Shown: in pieces, positions 42,915 to 53,033 of the stretch
Numbering within the stretch: the first letter of the stretch is position 1
Layout: each line of letters opens with the position of its first letter
NCBI GenBank assembly: GCA_024743175.1
Contig: JANSXA010000002.1
Location: 594,921-658,920 of the forward strand
DNA: 64,000 nucleotides
Direction: 5' to 3'
DNA from: Pseudomonadaceae bacterium
GTDB taxonomy: Bacteria; Pseudomonadota; Gammaproteobacteria; Pseudomonadales; Azotimanducaceae
The notes under the pieces: generated by a model
Told to the model about the DNA's origin: nothing
Databases searched by the model: none
The model's input: only the letters and a program-made list of their open reading frames with translations
Made by a program: the position numbers and the translations under genes

Positions 42915-45455
42915 TTAGAAACTGTACTGCAGAGTTGCGGAATAGTGGCGAGGCAGTTCCGGCAAAACAATGGTTCCACCAAACAGGTTGGGGAAGTTGG
43001 AGCGGAAATACTCTTCGTCAGTAACGTTCTTGATATTCACGCCGAGCATCCACTGGTCGCCGTGGTACAGCACGCCGAGATTTAACAGGGTGTAATCCGG
43101 CAGTTCAACCTGGCCGGAAAATCCTGAGTTGGTTTCTTCCGCATGGATCACGCTGAAATGACCAGCAAAGCGTTCATTAAAATCGTAGGTACCAGTCACC
43201 GAGTAAACGTTCTCAGGCATACCGGCACGAACGGCACCGCTGCGACCCGGTCGATAAACGTTGCCACCTAAAGTACCGCCGTACAGGGCTTCCGCGGGTA
43301 CGTTGGGCAGGTCGTCAGCACCGATGAAGCTGAAACGATAACCGGTGTCGAGGGTGTTGATGTTAACCACTTCGGTGTTTGACCAGCCTGCGGTCATCAA
43401 CAGCTTATCTGTAACTGACCAGCGCAGCTCAAACTCAATACCTTCGGTTTCCGTACTCTGGTTAGTCACAATCGACTGAGCAGAAAAGTCCGTACGTTCC
43501 TGCTCGTAGTAAGCGAGCGCGAAATACAGTTTGTCTTCCAGCAGGCTGCCTTTCAGACCAACTTCCATCAGCTCCGAAGTATCAAAGGCGCCACCGTCAC
43601 GAATACTGTTGGTGCCCAGGTCCGCGCCCTGTCCGGCAATCAGAGTAGACTGCTCAGAAAAGGTGATGTAGGGCCGCACACCAATTGGTGTTTCGTAACT
43701 GACACTGAAGGTCCAGGAAACGCCTTCCACTTCATCATCAGCCTGCAACGCATTGCCACAGTCTGCATCGTAATCAGCAGCTGTTGCCGGGAAACAGAAG
43801 TTGTTGGAGCTGGCAAACAGGAGCTTTTCAAACGGCTGCTTGGACTCAAGATCAAGCACGTCATAGCGAGCACCTGCAATAATGTTCAGACCCATATCAA
43901 AGGTGACATCCACCATGGCTGCAAACGCAAGGTTGGTGTAATCGCCGATGTAGTATTCGGTGTAATCGTCGTCAATACGGGTCGACAGCAGGCGCCGATC
44001 CAGCGCGGTTGAAGGACCCGTAAGGTCGCGGCGATCAAAGTACTCGTTGGTATAGTCATCGCCACGTTCAAAATCCGTATGACGGATAGAAGGCGACAGC
44101 TGCCAGTTGGTGGTTATGCCATCTGATTCAATCTTGCCGGACAGGACCAGTTTGTCTTCGATAACCCAGGCTTCCTGGAATTGAGAGAAGCCGTAGGCAT
44201 TTTCACTCAAATTCTCATAACTCTCGTAATAGAACTGGTTCTTCAGCTCCATACCGTTGTCGAACGCATACATCATGTCGAAGTAAAACACGTAGATTTC
44301 ACTTTCCAGGGTATCGTCAGGCGCAACCAGCACGTCGCTGCCGTCGAGTTTGGCAGTGCCGACGTTCTGCAGCGCAAGCAATGACAGATCGCCTACCAGT
44401 ACTTCCAGATCAGCCAGGGTTTCAGGACTGCCGGGAATCAAACCACCGCCGAAGTCGGTGCCCGGTGGCAGACCAAGATCTTCAGGGCTGGAGAGGAAAT
44501 CAAAACGGAACGGGTTGATGTCTGTGAAACCATCGTTGTTTGCATCGAACTCCTGATGAGAGATGGAGCCGTCACCGTTGGTATCCAGAGGTATCGGTGT
44601 ACCGGTAATGTAGGTGCCATTATCAATCAGATCCTGGGTGACGCGGTTCCAGCCCGCGACCTGATTGCCCTGGTAGTCGTGGTACATGCCGCCCACCTGT
44701 ATGCGCAACCTGTCGTTCACATCCATATCGAAAGATGCCTGCAACAGGGTTTGATCTGTAGCGGTGTTGTCGTAGTAGCTGTCAGAGTCTTCGACTTCAC
44801 CGTACACATAGTAGCCAAAGTCCTTGCCTGCGACGGAACCAGGGCCTCCCACCTCAGCAGTCAGAACGGTTTTATTCCAGCTACCGGTTGTCAAAGAGAT
44901 CGCACCTTCGTTCTCTGACAGGTACTGACCTGATGCAGCACGACCTGACTTAGGTGTGAAGTTCATGAAGCCGCCGATTTTGGACGGGCCAAATATTGGT
45001 GACGCTGGACCACGTACAATATCGATTCGATCTGCTGCGCCAATAGGGGTTGGATAGTTGCCCGGGTTGTCCAGACGGCGGATGCCGCGGAAGTAAGTTT
45101 CGCCAGGCGTGCCTCGAATATCCAGCCCACCGGCTACGCCGAAAAATGACTGAGTAAAGGTACCGGGTGCAAGGGCGACCAGCTCATCAATTTCTTTGAT
45201 ATTGAAGCGCTCAATCTGTTCCCAGGACACTGTGGATGCTGAACGAGGCAGCTCAAGCAACGATTTATCAAAACCGAATACAGATTCGACGCTTTCACCG
45301 GGAAGGCTGCGCAGGTCACCGGTAACAACCAGTTCCTCCATAAACTCTCCTTCAGCCTCTTGCGCACCAGCACGAAGACTGACAGACATGATCAAAGCGA
45401 CCGAAAAAACGGCCAGCACAGCATCACGCAACGAACGTTTGCGGGTTACAAACAC
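42915..45455 (-). CDS. TonB-dependent outer-membrane receptor
   Basis: I choose GTG 45455 (846 residues), with GGGGGAA upstream and a signal peptide following (AVLAVFSVALIMSVSLRAGAQ); the frame extends to 45620 without those. TonB box-like FMEELVVTGDLRSLP, plug text TFTQSFFGVAGGLDIRGTPGE (family landmark), RIDIVRGPASPIFGPSKIGG, and a barrel ending HYSATLQYSF with C-terminal Phe. A loop with DTNGDGSISHQEFDANNDG is an EF-hand-like calcium-binding pattern, uncommon in receptors. No Fur box is visible upstream, so it may carry a non-iron substrate. A strong terminator follows. Confidence 0.9.
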   Translation of the reverse strand: MFVTRKRSLRDAVLAVFSVALIMSVSLRAGAQEAEGEFMEELVVTGDLRSLPGESVESVFGFDKSLLELPRSASTVSWEQIERFNIKEIDELVALAPGTFTQSFFGVAGGLDIRGTPGETYFRGIRRLDNPGNYPTPIGAADRIDIVRGPASPIFGPSKIGGFMNFTPKSGRAASGQYLSENEGAISLTTGSWNKTVLTAEVGGPGSVAGKDFGYYVYGEVEDSDSYYDNTATDQTLLQASFDMDVNDRLRIQVGGMYHDYQGNQVAGWNRVTQDLIDNGTYITGTPIPLDTNGDGSISHQEFDANNDGFTDINPFRFDFLSSPEDLGLPPGTDFGGGLIPGSPETLADLEVLVGDLSLLALQNVGTAKLDGSDVLVAPDDTLESEIYVFYFDMMYAFDNGMELKNQFYYESYENLSENAYGFSQFQEAWVIEDKLVLSGKIESDGITTNWQLSPSIRHTDFERGDDYTNEYFDRRDLTGPSTALDRRLLSTRIDDDYTEYYIGDYTNLAFAAMVDVTFDMGLNIIAGARYDVLDLESKQPFEKLLFASSNNFCFPATAADYDADCGNALQADDEVEGVSWTFSVSYETPIGVRPYITFSEQSTLIAGQGADLGTNSIRDGGAFDTSELMEVGLKGSLLEDKLYFALAYYEQERTDFSAQSIVTNQSTETEGIEFELRWSVTDKLLMTAGWSNTEVVNINTLDTGYRFSFIGADDLPNVPAEALYGGTLGGNVYRPGRSGAVRAGMPENVYSVTGTYDFNERFAGHFSVIHAEETNSGFSGQVELPDYTLLNLGVLYHGDQWMLGVNIKNVTDEEYFRSNFPNLFGGTIVLPELPRHYSATLQYSF

Positions 45456-45672
45456 TTTATTCCCCCAAGTTTTTATTTTTTGTGTCACCAGCCTCCTACG
45501 AAGACCAGCGTATGATTGGAATAACAAAGCAAACACCATGCCAACCAGTTTTTGTGCAGGGATCCTTCTACCGCCCACTTTCTGCACCATCCTGGCGCTA
45601 GAACAGAACTGCAGCACCAATGAGGGGCGCAGTCTATACCAACAGGGGTGCTGGGTTAACTGACAATTCGCG

Positions 45673-46713
45673 CTAAGCTAATGTATCGACTAGTCGATCG
45701 ATATTTGCCCAGATTGCGGGCGCATGTTCCGCATCGGTGCGTCCACACCGCACCACCACCAGATCCTTCTCCGGCACCAGCAGAATACGCTGGCCGTCGT
45801 AGCCTGATGCGTAAAACCAGCCCGGACGTTCGGGATACAACCACCAATGTGCGCCATAACCCTGTTCAGGATCTGTATAAGTAGGTTCACGCGCATAATC
45901 AATCCAGTCTGGCGGCAGAATCTGCTGTCCGTCCCAGCACCCTCCGCGCAGATACAGCAGTCCAAACTTGGCAAAGTCCTGTGGCGTGGCGAGGAGGTAA
46001 GAACTGCCTATGAAAGTGCCGGCAGCATCAAATTTCGGCGTCGGCGAGCGCATACCCAGGGGACCGAACAGACGCTGCTCCATGAACCGCAGCATGCCAC
46101 TTGGTCCATCACCTACTATTCTTGCAAGTTCCCGACAGATTATATTTGTTGTGCCGCTGGAATAGTTGAAATGGTCTCCGGGTACGTATTTGGCGGCGCG
46201 ACTCGCGGCATAAGCTCCTACATCTGCGCGACCTTCAGCAAACAGCATGCTGATGACATCAGATACCCCATCGTCGACGTAGTCTTCCACAAAGTCCAGG
46301 CCATCGCGCATGCGCAGCATATCGTGCCAGGTAATCAGCCTTCTGGGATCGTCAGGGCTTTGCCATTCAGGCACAGGTATGGCCTGCGAAACAGTTATTT
46401 TTCCATCCAGAACCAACAGGCCGACCAGAGCATGCACAAAGCTCTTAGCCATCGACCAGGAATACTGCAGATAGCTTTCGTTAGCGCCGTGAGCATAGCG
46501 TTCGTAGACCAGTTTACCGCGTTGAATCAGAACCAGACCGTAAGTAACGCCTTCACCCTCGCGCAAGACAAAGGCCTGCTCAAGGTATTTCCGGGTTGCC
46601 TTTTCATCCAGCGATTCAAGAGTACCCTGGGGCCACCTGCCAACGGGCCAGGGCACAGTGTCCGGTTGTTGTGGAAGCGCAACCTGCTCTGTCTGTGTAT
46701 CTGTAGTGCCCAC
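45673..46713 (-). CDS. class C beta-lactamase-fold serine hydrolase (6-aminohexanoate-dimer-hydrolase-like)
   Basis: A 346-residue protein starting at GTG 46713 with GGTGGG upstream. The active-site Ser-x-x-Lys is SMAK in YSWSMAKSFVHAL, the Tyr-x-Ser is YSS in FNYSSGTTN, and the third motif region is GYDGQRIL. No clear signal peptide, so cytoplasmic export is not supported. It resembles NylB/EstB-type carboxylesterases rather than true beta-lactamases. It follows the lyase-like gene by 22 bases and is the last gene of the left exopolysaccharide arm by direction; a role in removing acyl groups is possible (inference). Confidence 0.82.
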   Translation of the reverse strand: MGTTDTQTEQVALPQQPDTVPWPVGRWPQGTLESLDEKATRKYLEQAFVLREGEGVTYGLVLIQRGKLVYERYAHGANESYLQYSWSMAKSFVHALVGLLVLDGKITVSQAIPVPEWQSPDDPRRLITWHDMLRMRDGLDFVEDYVDDGVSDVISMLFAEGRADVGAYAASRAAKYVPGDHFNYSSGTTNIICRELARIVGDGPSGMLRFMEQRLFGPLGMRSPTPKFDAAGTFIGSSYLLATPQDFAKFGLLYLRGGCWDGQQILPPDWIDYAREPTYTDPEQGYGAHWWLYPERPGWFYASGYDGQRILLVPEKDLVVVRCGRTDAEHAPAIWANIDRLVDTLA

Positions 46714-46735
46714 TTTTATCCCACCATTATAGTCT

Positions 46736-47770
46736 TCAATGCTCAGCGTATCGCCGATAGGTCCACTCGGTAAAGCCCACAGCTTTACCTGGCGTACTGG
46801 GCAGAGGTGCAGGAAACTGCGTGCCGTAAACTCGATTGATCACATGGGGCATCCACGTATCGTCTCCGTTGGCGGGGAACTCTGCGTGTTCGTGTAGCCA
46901 TTTGAAGGCGCGCAGCAGCGCTCGATCACCCCAGAGCCACGGTTTAAACCCTTGTCGCTCTAACATGATTGCTTGAGCGACTGCGCCCTGCAGCGCTTCG
47001 TATACATAATTTTCTTTGGGCGGCGGCCAGCGGAACGGACCTCCACGACGTTGATCGTCCGGCAGAACGCCATCAATCGAATGCCCCCACAGGCTGGTGT
47101 TCGCTGGATTAATGCCATAGTTACGAAACCCCCAGGGCTGCCACCAGGTCTCGCCGAATTCAAAGCCACGCCAACCTTCAGACTCGCCCAGCCAGCCTTT
47201 GAACACATTTGCCGCACGCCGCAGTTCCTGCTCATCCTGCAGGTAGATAGCCAGGGCGATGCGCGCCGCACCCGCATGTGTACCCCAGTTGTTTGGACGA
47301 TCCTCATGTGTGCTGCTTATCGAACGTCCTTTGAACTGGGTTTGGCGCAGGCGCTGCAGCCATTGATCAAAACGTTTCCTTGGATCACCTTGCAGTTGAA
47401 TAAGGTCGGCGGCGATCACATAGGCCGTAAGTTCCCGGGACACAGCGAGGGCGGTAGCGTCCTGTTCAGTACCCTGAATTTCTGCAAGGGTCAGTGCCAC
47501 ACGAGTACGCATCTCTGTGTCGCCGGTACGGATCGCATAGAGTGCTGCAGCCAGGGTTTGTACATTCGCCGAACTGTCCTGGTCCGCCAGCGTTGGCCAA
47601 TGCAGCGGCTTGTTAGCCCACGCAACGACAGACAACCAGGCATCACCGTGGATATCGAGTGCCAGCACCTGTGCATTTGAGATCCAGATGTCCTGCTTCG
47701 GCAGCTCTGCATAACTGTTGGCCGCGTAACAAAGGGAAAACAACGCGATTGATAACCAGTGCCGAATCAT
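46736..47770 (-). CDS. periplasmic alginate-lyase-superfamily-like protein in the polysaccharide locus
   Basis: A 344-residue protein with a signal peptide (WLSIALFSLCYAANSYA). The mature part is helical, with the toroid-like landmarks NNWGTHAGAARIALAIYL and a Trp-rich stretch ESEGWRGFEFGETWW, followed by WRWPP-like and LWGDRALLRAFKWLHEHAEFP. It resembles (alpha/alpha)-toroid lyases related to the alginate lyase family, though I cannot see an assured catalytic Tyr/His pair. It overlaps the flippase gene by four bases, so it belongs to the operon. Polysaccharide loci often encode a periplasmic lyase that trims or removes mislocated polymer. Confidence 0.65.
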   Translation of the reverse strand: MIRHWLSIALFSLCYAANSYAELPKQDIWISNAQVLALDIHGDAWLSVVAWANKPLHWPTLADQDSSANVQTLAAALYAIRTGDTEMRTRVALTLAEIQGTEQDATALAVSRELTAYVIAADLIQLQGDPRKRFDQWLQRLRQTQFKGRSISSTHEDRPNNWGTHAGAARIALAIYLQDEQELRRAANVFKGWLGESEGWRGFEFGETWWQPWGFRNYGINPANTSLWGHSIDGVLPDDQRRGGPFRWPPPKENYVYEALQGAVAQAIMLERQGFKPWLWGDRALLRAFKWLHEHAEFPANGDDTWMPHVINRVYGTQFPAPLPSTPGKAVGFTEWTYRRYAEH

Positions 47771-49293
47771 GCGCTGACCAGTTTCGCTAACCAGGGTATA
47801 CGCAAAACTTCAGGGAATGTGTCAGCAATATTCAGCGTGCGGGCACAGGCTCGCAACAGCCACAGACAGGCAATTCCGACAACCAACAATTGAACAAACA
47901 CATTAGGTTGCCACACCCAACCAACCAGCGCAGTGATGACCGAGAGTACTGCCAGGCGTAGCCAGATCATTTTCAATGTGGCAGGCACTGGCCCAAGTAC
48001 ATCTGATTGCAGTAGAAAAAATTGCCTGGCGGTGACCCCTACTATGCGCGCCGCGGTAACGGCAATTGCGGCGCCCAGCGCGCCGAGCGGCGGGCATAAC
48101 CAGAACGCCAGTAAAATGGCGGTCAACACCACCAGCAGATTCGACCAGACCAGTGGCTTTGTTTTGTGCACCACCTGCAGAATCTCGCCATTAAAAGCCA
48201 TCAGGACCGATGCAAAACTGCCCAGTGCAAGAACCGCCAGTATCAGAGCCGAATCAGCATAGGCACTACCGAACAACAGCGGTACCAGAACCGGTGCGAC
48301 AGCAAAAGTCATGACAAACAGCGGAAAACTCAATACCGCAACCCATGCAACGGACTCCCAGTGATGATGGCTCAATCCCGCTTTATCCTCCCGCGCAAAT
48401 AACCGCGTTGCACTGGGAAGAAACAGAATGACAAAGCTCTGCGCCACCAGCATGTTCAAAGCCGCTGCAGGTGCCACCGAGCGGATAGCAGCAACAGCTG
48501 CCTCGCCACCGGTCGACATCAACAGCACCGTCGTCACCCCGGTTAAAGTAATCACCACCACATCGTTGCTGATCAGTGGGATTGAATAACGCAGCAACGG
48601 CGCCCAGGGCACTCGCCAGTGCGCGGGCGCCAGGGGCAGAATGTCATGTTCATACAGCTGCCGTATCACCAGAGTTGTACACAGCACCACGCCCACAACA
48701 CCGCCAAAAAGGTAAGCCGCCGCCAACACCGCCGGACTCCCACCGGCAATAAACGCACAAGCCACGGCGGCAACACGCAGTCCGGGACCGATAACGTGTT
48801 TACGAATAACGATCTGTCTGGCTTTGGAAAAACAGGCGAGCGTTTGGACCATGATGGAATCAAACGCCTGCAGCGGCGCCAGAAACGCAATGAGCAAAAC
48901 CACCAGCGCACCATTGTCCGCTGGAAAGCCACTAACCTCGTTGGACGAAATCCACAACAAGCCGAGCCAGCCAAGCAAACCTAAACCCACGATCATCGCT
49001 GTGACCGCGGCAAGAATTCCCAGCATCTGCGGATACTCGCGCCTCTCAAAGTGGTATGGAATGAAGCGATTGGCGCCTTGGCCCAAGCCGATTTTTACCA
49101 GCAGTTCCCCCGCAGCCACTATGGCGAGTCCGTAAGCAAACGCACCAAAATCATCTTTGGTGAGGATACGGACAATGGCTACCTGAACCCCGAAGTTAAT
49201 AACTTTTGAGCCGAGCCGTCCAAGCAACAGCAGCCCGGACCCACGCAGCTGTCGCTGGGTATCCTGCTGGCCGGATCCAGCGCTCTCGGTCAT
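47767..49293 (-). CDS. Wzx-type polysaccharide flippase
   Basis: A 508-residue inner-membrane protein of the oligosaccharide flippase/MOP fold with ~14 helices: the start LRGSGLLLLGRLGSKVINFGVQ, ILTKDDFGAFAYGL and FVILFLPSATRLFAREDKAG are typical landmarks. It moves lipid-linked repeat units across the membrane. It overlaps the polymerase gene upstream and the lyase-like gene downstream by four bases each. The genes between the priming transferase and here are a complete Wzx/Wzy set. Confidence 0.9.
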   Translation of the reverse strand: MTESAGSGQQDTQRQLRGSGLLLLGRLGSKVINFGVQVAIVRILTKDDFGAFAYGLAIVAAGELLVKIGLGQGANRFIPYHFERREYPQMLGILAAVTAMIVGLGLLGWLGLLWISSNEVSGFPADNGALVVLLIAFLAPLQAFDSIMVQTLACFSKARQIVIRKHVIGPGLRVAAVACAFIAGGSPAVLAAAYLFGGVVGVVLCTTLVIRQLYEHDILPLAPAHWRVPWAPLLRYSIPLISNDVVVITLTGVTTVLLMSTGGEAAVAAIRSVAPAAALNMLVAQSFVILFLPSATRLFAREDKAGLSHHHWESVAWVAVLSFPLFVMTFAVAPVLVPLLFGSAYADSALILAVLALGSFASVLMAFNGEILQVVHKTKPLVWSNLLVVLTAILLAFWLCPPLGALGAAIAVTAARIVGVTARQFFLLQSDVLGPVPATLKMIWLRLAVLSVITALVGWVWQPNVFVQLLVVGIACLWLLRACARTLNIADTFPEVLRIPWLAKLVSA

Positions 49294-50627
49294 GTCTGCG
49301 GTCTGAGCCTTACCATGGTTTCACCCAGCATACGGCTGAGTAATCTAACAAGCACGGGAATACTGGTCACTGCTGATGCTGCTACACAGAGACCCAGCAG
49401 CAGCCAGAAATAGCGCACATAAGCGGCATGCAGAAACAAACTGGTGGTTAAGGAGATGATCAACGCCAGCTCAAGCCCGCAGACGATGGCCCACATTTCT
49501 CTATCACGCTTAAAGTGTCTGCGCCGTGCCCGCTCAAGTCCGACCACAACAACACCTAATACAGCAAAAAACGCGGCCAGGCCTAACACACCGGTTTCCG
49601 CGGCAAGCTGTAAAAACAGATTGTGCGAGCGACGCGTACCCGGGCGTACTTTGCCGCCGACTTTGGCAGCATATTTCGGGTAGTGGACCTGAGCCATGCC
49701 CGGACCTGCGCCCAGAACAGGATGATCAACAAACACCAGGCCTGCTGCCATCATCTCTGTCATCCTGCCTCGTGCGGCGCCGTCGGCGTTACGCAAACCT
49801 CCAGGAGACAGGCCCAGGGATTGCACGGCAACCTGTCCGATGCTGACCACCCGCTCAGCGTAGTGAGGCAGCAGAGCCAGCAGCACAACTGCTCCAAAAA
49901 CACCCAGCACAACATGTCGCAGGGCAATAAATCTGAACGCAAGTGCAAATGGCGCAGCCAGCGCCAGGGCCACCACAGCGCCACGCGAAAAAGCCAGCGC
50001 CATCCCACCACTGATGACCAGCGTAGCCAGCCAGTAGAACCAGCGCATCGCACCTGCGCTGGTGAATGCCAGCGCTGCCGCCAGCGGAATCAACACCGCC
50101 ATGATCTGAGCAAACCGGTTCGTCTCGCCAATCGGTCCTGCGAGTCGCGTCTGCAGCTGACCCGAGTCGCTTACCATAGCGGAATCGAGCTGACCAAACC
50201 CCATATAATTATTGTCAGTTGCACCAGCCAGTTGCTGAATAATCACAACCGTACCCATGACAAAACCAGCCAGCACCAGCGCTTTGACGGCAGCGATGAC
50301 ATCATTCCTGCTGCGCAGCACGTTTACCAGCAATGCTGCCAGCAGCACGCCTTCCAAAGCCCAGTCGATAACTATCTCCAGCGACTCATGGGGGCGAATA
50401 CTGCCCAGCGCGCTGAACGCATGTAAGACCAGAAGCACTAACGCCAGCACCAGAAACAGTGGAAATCGCAGAGGCTCGCCTTTAATCAGCACACGATGTA
50501 GCACAGGCACGACCAGAAGCATCGGAATGAGGGCACCGACCGCAAACGGAACGCCGAATTCACGCACAGCAACCGCTGGCACGTTCAGATAGATAAGACC
50601 CAGCAGCAGGCTGGTTACAAAAATCAT
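49290..50627 (-). CDS. O-antigen ligase/Wzy-type polymerase
   Basis: A 445-residue inner-membrane protein with about 12 helices. The diagnostic periplasmic loop lies near residue 320, ending RRSHNLFLQLAAETGVLGL, as in Wzy/WaaL proteins; GRMTEMMAAGLVFVDHPVLGAGPG precedes it (quoted in parts by its landmark HPVLGAGPG). In this locus it is most likely the polymerase (Wzy). It overlaps the GT2 and the flippase genes by four bases each. Confidence 0.88.
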   Translation of the reverse strand: MIFVTSLLLGLIYLNVPAVAVREFGVPFAVGALIPMLLVVPVLHRVLIKGEPLRFPLFLVLALVLLVLHAFSALGSIRPHESLEIVIDWALEGVLLAALLVNVLRSRNDVIAAVKALVLAGFVMGTVVIIQQLAGATDNNYMGFGQLDSAMVSDSGQLQTRLAGPIGETNRFAQIMAVLIPLAAALAFTSAGAMRWFYWLATLVISGGMALAFSRGAVVALALAAPFALAFRFIALRHVVLGVFGAVVLLALLPHYAERVVSIGQVAVQSLGLSPGGLRNADGAARGRMTEMMAAGLVFVDHPVLGAGPGMAQVHYPKYAAKVGGKVRPGTRRSHNLFLQLAAETGVLGLAAFFAVLGVVVVGLERARRRHFKRDREMWAIVCGLELALIISLTTSLFLHAAYVRYFWLLLGLCVAASAVTSIPVLVRLLSRMLGETMVRLRPQT

Positions 50628-51784
50628 GGTTTAACTTCCGGACCCGAGGTCGCTTCTGAGTCGCGTGGCAGGTTCCATTGGGTCATACGTTGACCGGTCA
50701 TAAAATTATACGCCGCAACTGCGCAGGCCACGTTTACCATAATTACAAAACCCGCCACTGAGAACATTCTGAAACGACGCAGCCCGGACACCAGCAGACC
50801 CAGGACTGCGATGCAGGTAACACTCAAAACGGTCAGTCCAATCGATCGACTCAGAACATCACCCGTCAAAGCGAAAGGTGAAATAACTACCAACATCAAT
50901 AGCGGGATCCAGACCAATCTGCGCCAGAGCTTATGGATAAGCAACTCTAACGCGTACAATCCATACCTGGTCGGATTAAGCAACGCCCGACGATAGAAAA
51001 CACTGCGCAAGCCACGCGAAATGACACGCACCTTACGGCGAAACTCTATATTCGAGGCAGTAGCAGCAGGTTCGATGGCAACAGCATCCTGCGCAAACAC
51101 CAGCCGTCTGCCTGCAGCTATCACGGCGGTGGAAATCATAAAGTCGTCAGTGGCATCGGCAGGCGCAGGCTCAAACAACTCACGCCGCACGCAATAGATA
51201 GCACCTGTTGCTGAGATCACGTTGCCTGCCCGGCTTTGCCAGGATTTCAACAGACGATCAAAACTCCAGTAGCCGCGCTCGCCACTATTTTGCGCAGATG
51301 CATTTTCATATTGCTGGTCGCCTGCAACACCACCGATATCTTGATCTGCTAACGGAGAGACCAGAGCCAGCAGCGCATCGTCCTGCCACATGCTGTTTGC
51401 ATCTGAAAAGGCAAGCACTTCAGCCTCACCCAGACTGACAATATGATTCAGCGCTGCAGCCTTACCCCCGCGGGGTAAATCCAGCACGTGTACTCGCTCG
51501 GATACAAATGCGCTTGCCCGCGTCACGGTATCGTCGGTTGATCCATCCGACGCGACCCAGATGGTTAAAGCCGCCTGGGGATAGTTAAGCGCCAGTGCAT
51601 TGTGCAGTTTTGCCTCAATGGCATCCGCTTCGTTATGCGCACAGATAACAAGGTCCACCGACGGTGTGACCTGATCGCGCAGTATTGCCTGAGGCGCGAT
51701 ACGCGAGCGCAACCAAAGAAGCATTGGATAACCCGTGAACGGTATCGCTATGAGCACCAACAGGACAAACATCATCGGCAACAT
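50624..51784 (-). CDS. family 2 glycosyltransferase
   Basis: A 386-residue protein with an N-terminal membrane helix, a GT-A catalytic domain and three C-terminal helices. Landmarks are DLVICAHNEADAI, VASDGSTDDTV (nucleotide-sugar binding), AFSDANSMW (the DxD-like acidic pair), DDFMIS and a final RVISRGLRSVFYR with the basic QxxRW-like pair. It is a polysaccharide-synthase-like GT2 in the inner membrane. It follows the GT4 gene by one base and overlaps the polymerase gene by four. Confidence 0.9.
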   Translation of the reverse strand: MLPMMFVLLVLIAIPFTGYPMLLWLRSRIAPQAILRDQVTPSVDLVICAHNEADAIEAKLHNALALNYPQAALTIWVASDGSTDDTVTRASAFVSERVHVLDLPRGGKAAALNHIVSLGEAEVLAFSDANSMWQDDALLALVSPLADQDIGGVAGDQQYENASAQNSGERGYWSFDRLLKSWQSRAGNVISATGAIYCVRRELFEPAPADATDDFMISTAVIAAGRRLVFAQDAVAIEPAATASNIEFRRKVRVISRGLRSVFYRRALLNPTRYGLYALELLIHKLWRRLVWIPLLMLVVISPFALTGDVLSRSIGLTVLSVTCIAVLGLLVSGLRRFRMFSVAGFVIMVNVACAVAAYNFMTGQRMTQWNLPRDSEATSGPEVKP

Positions 51785-51785
51785 A

Positions 51786-53033
51786 TCAGGCCGCCGGCTC
51801 GAGCATTAAAGTTTGCAACGCAGACACATTGCTGGAGAGCGAGAACTCACGTTCAACTTTGTGCCGGCAGGCTTCACTGAGGCGCTTACGTAAGCTGGCA
51901 TCGCTAGCCAGACGTGTTAAGGCCTGGGCAATATCATCAACGTCGGCAACAGTTGTCAGCAGCCCGGTTTCTTCGTGCACAACCAGCTCAGGGATACCTG
52001 ACAAATCGCTGGCAACGAGAGCCAGTCCAGCCGCAGCCGCTTCCATCAACGCAACGGGAATACCTTCACGCCGACCATCGCGAGTCGGTACACTGGGTGC
52101 ACAAGCAATGGTCATGTTATTCAAGACTTCACGCACCCGCTCTCTTGTGCATTGACCGTGGAAGATAACACGATCTTTTATGCCTAACTGTATCGCTAGC
52201 GCTTCGAGCTTCGCACGGTCTTCGCCGTCGCCGACAAGGTGACATTGCCAGTTAGTATCTTCGATCTTTGCACAGGCTCTGAGCAGGAAAGTCTGGCCTT
52301 TCACTTCATGTAATGTACCTATGCAGACAATATTGATAACGCTGTCCATTTGGGCCTTGGGAGGCACCGTATCAAAATTACCAAGGTCCACACCGCAGTG
52401 CACCACCTTCACTTTATCAGCATCGATCACTGTGCAGTGTTCGAGGATAAAACGCCTGTTATATTGCGAAATTGCCACCGCAAATTTTGCGCTGGCTACT
52501 TTCTGTTCCAACATGGCCTGATCGCGATGCAAGTCGGAACCGTGTGCGGTGAAACTCCATGGAATATCAGTCAGTTTGTTAACAACGTAGGCTATTGCAG
52601 CGGGATGGCTGGCAAAGTGGGCATGAACATGTTCCACACCCTGCATTTGCATGCGACGTGCCATTGTAGAAGCCTTCGGGAAAGCAGCCAGTGCACCAGC
52701 AAGGAATCGCAGGCTGGAAATGTTTTCTGACACCACACGTCCCAATGCAGGGAAGTAGCGCTTCGGCTGTCTTACCATCCAGTAGAAATTGTCCGCGATT
52801 ATTTCCCCAGATAGCGTTGGCAGGAACTGCGCCTCTGCTACCCAGGACAAGGCATCGTCATGAATCAGTTCTGCAGGCTCACGCCAGAGTGGGAATATTT
52901 TAACTTCCCAGCCATTGCGGGTGAGCTGCACAATTTCATCGAGTACAAATGTCTCAGTCAGCTTTGGAAACCGCGACATCATGTAGGCCACTGTATGCCC
53001 ACGGCCGCCGACAGCCGCGGCGAAGTCGTTCAT
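51786..53033 (-). CDS. family 4 glycosyltransferase
   Basis: A 415-residue GT-B glycosyltransferase. The N-terminal domain has MSRFPKLTETFVLDEI, as in colanic-acid-type transferases, and VHAHFASHPAAIAY. The C-terminal Rossmann half holds CIGTLHEVKGQTFLLRAC, VIFHGQCTRERV and the EGIPVALMEAAAAGL acidic site that binds the nucleotide sugar. It is cytoplasmic or peripheral. It overlaps the degenerate GGDEF protein gene upstream by four bases. Confidence 0.92.
   Translation of the reverse strand: MNDFAAAVGGRGHTVAYMMSRFPKLTETFVLDEIVQLTRNGWEVKIFPLWREPAELIHDDALSWVAEAQFLPTLSGEIIADNFYWMVRQPKRYFPALGRVVSENISSLRFLAGALAAFPKASTMARRMQMQGVEHVHAHFASHPAAIAYVVNKLTDIPWSFTAHGSDLHRDQAMLEQKVASAKFAVAISQYNRRFILEHCTVIDADKVKVVHCGVDLGNFDTVPPKAQMDSVINIVCIGTLHEVKGQTFLLRACAKIEDTNWQCHLVGDGEDRAKLEALAIQLGIKDRVIFHGQCTRERVREVLNNMTIACAPSVPTRDGRREGIPVALMEAAAAGLALVASDLSGIPELVVHEETGLLTTVADVDDIAQALTRLASDASLRKRLSEACRHKVEREFSLSSNVSALQTLMLEPAA

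Noticed and set aside
45847..46773. 308-codon plus-strand frame opposite the serine hydrolase gene
   Set aside because: The opposite strand has the SxxK and YxS motifs of a real hydrolase; this frame has shadow composition and no ribosome-binding site.
46973..47680. 235-codon plus-strand frame opposite the lyase-like gene
   Set aside because: Antisense shadow of a gene with a signal peptide and a coupled start.
49623..50426. 267-codon plus-strand frame opposite the polymerase gene
   Set aside because: It lies wholly antisense to a clear O-antigen ligase/Wzy gene, is rich in Gln, His and Arg, and has no domain-like text.
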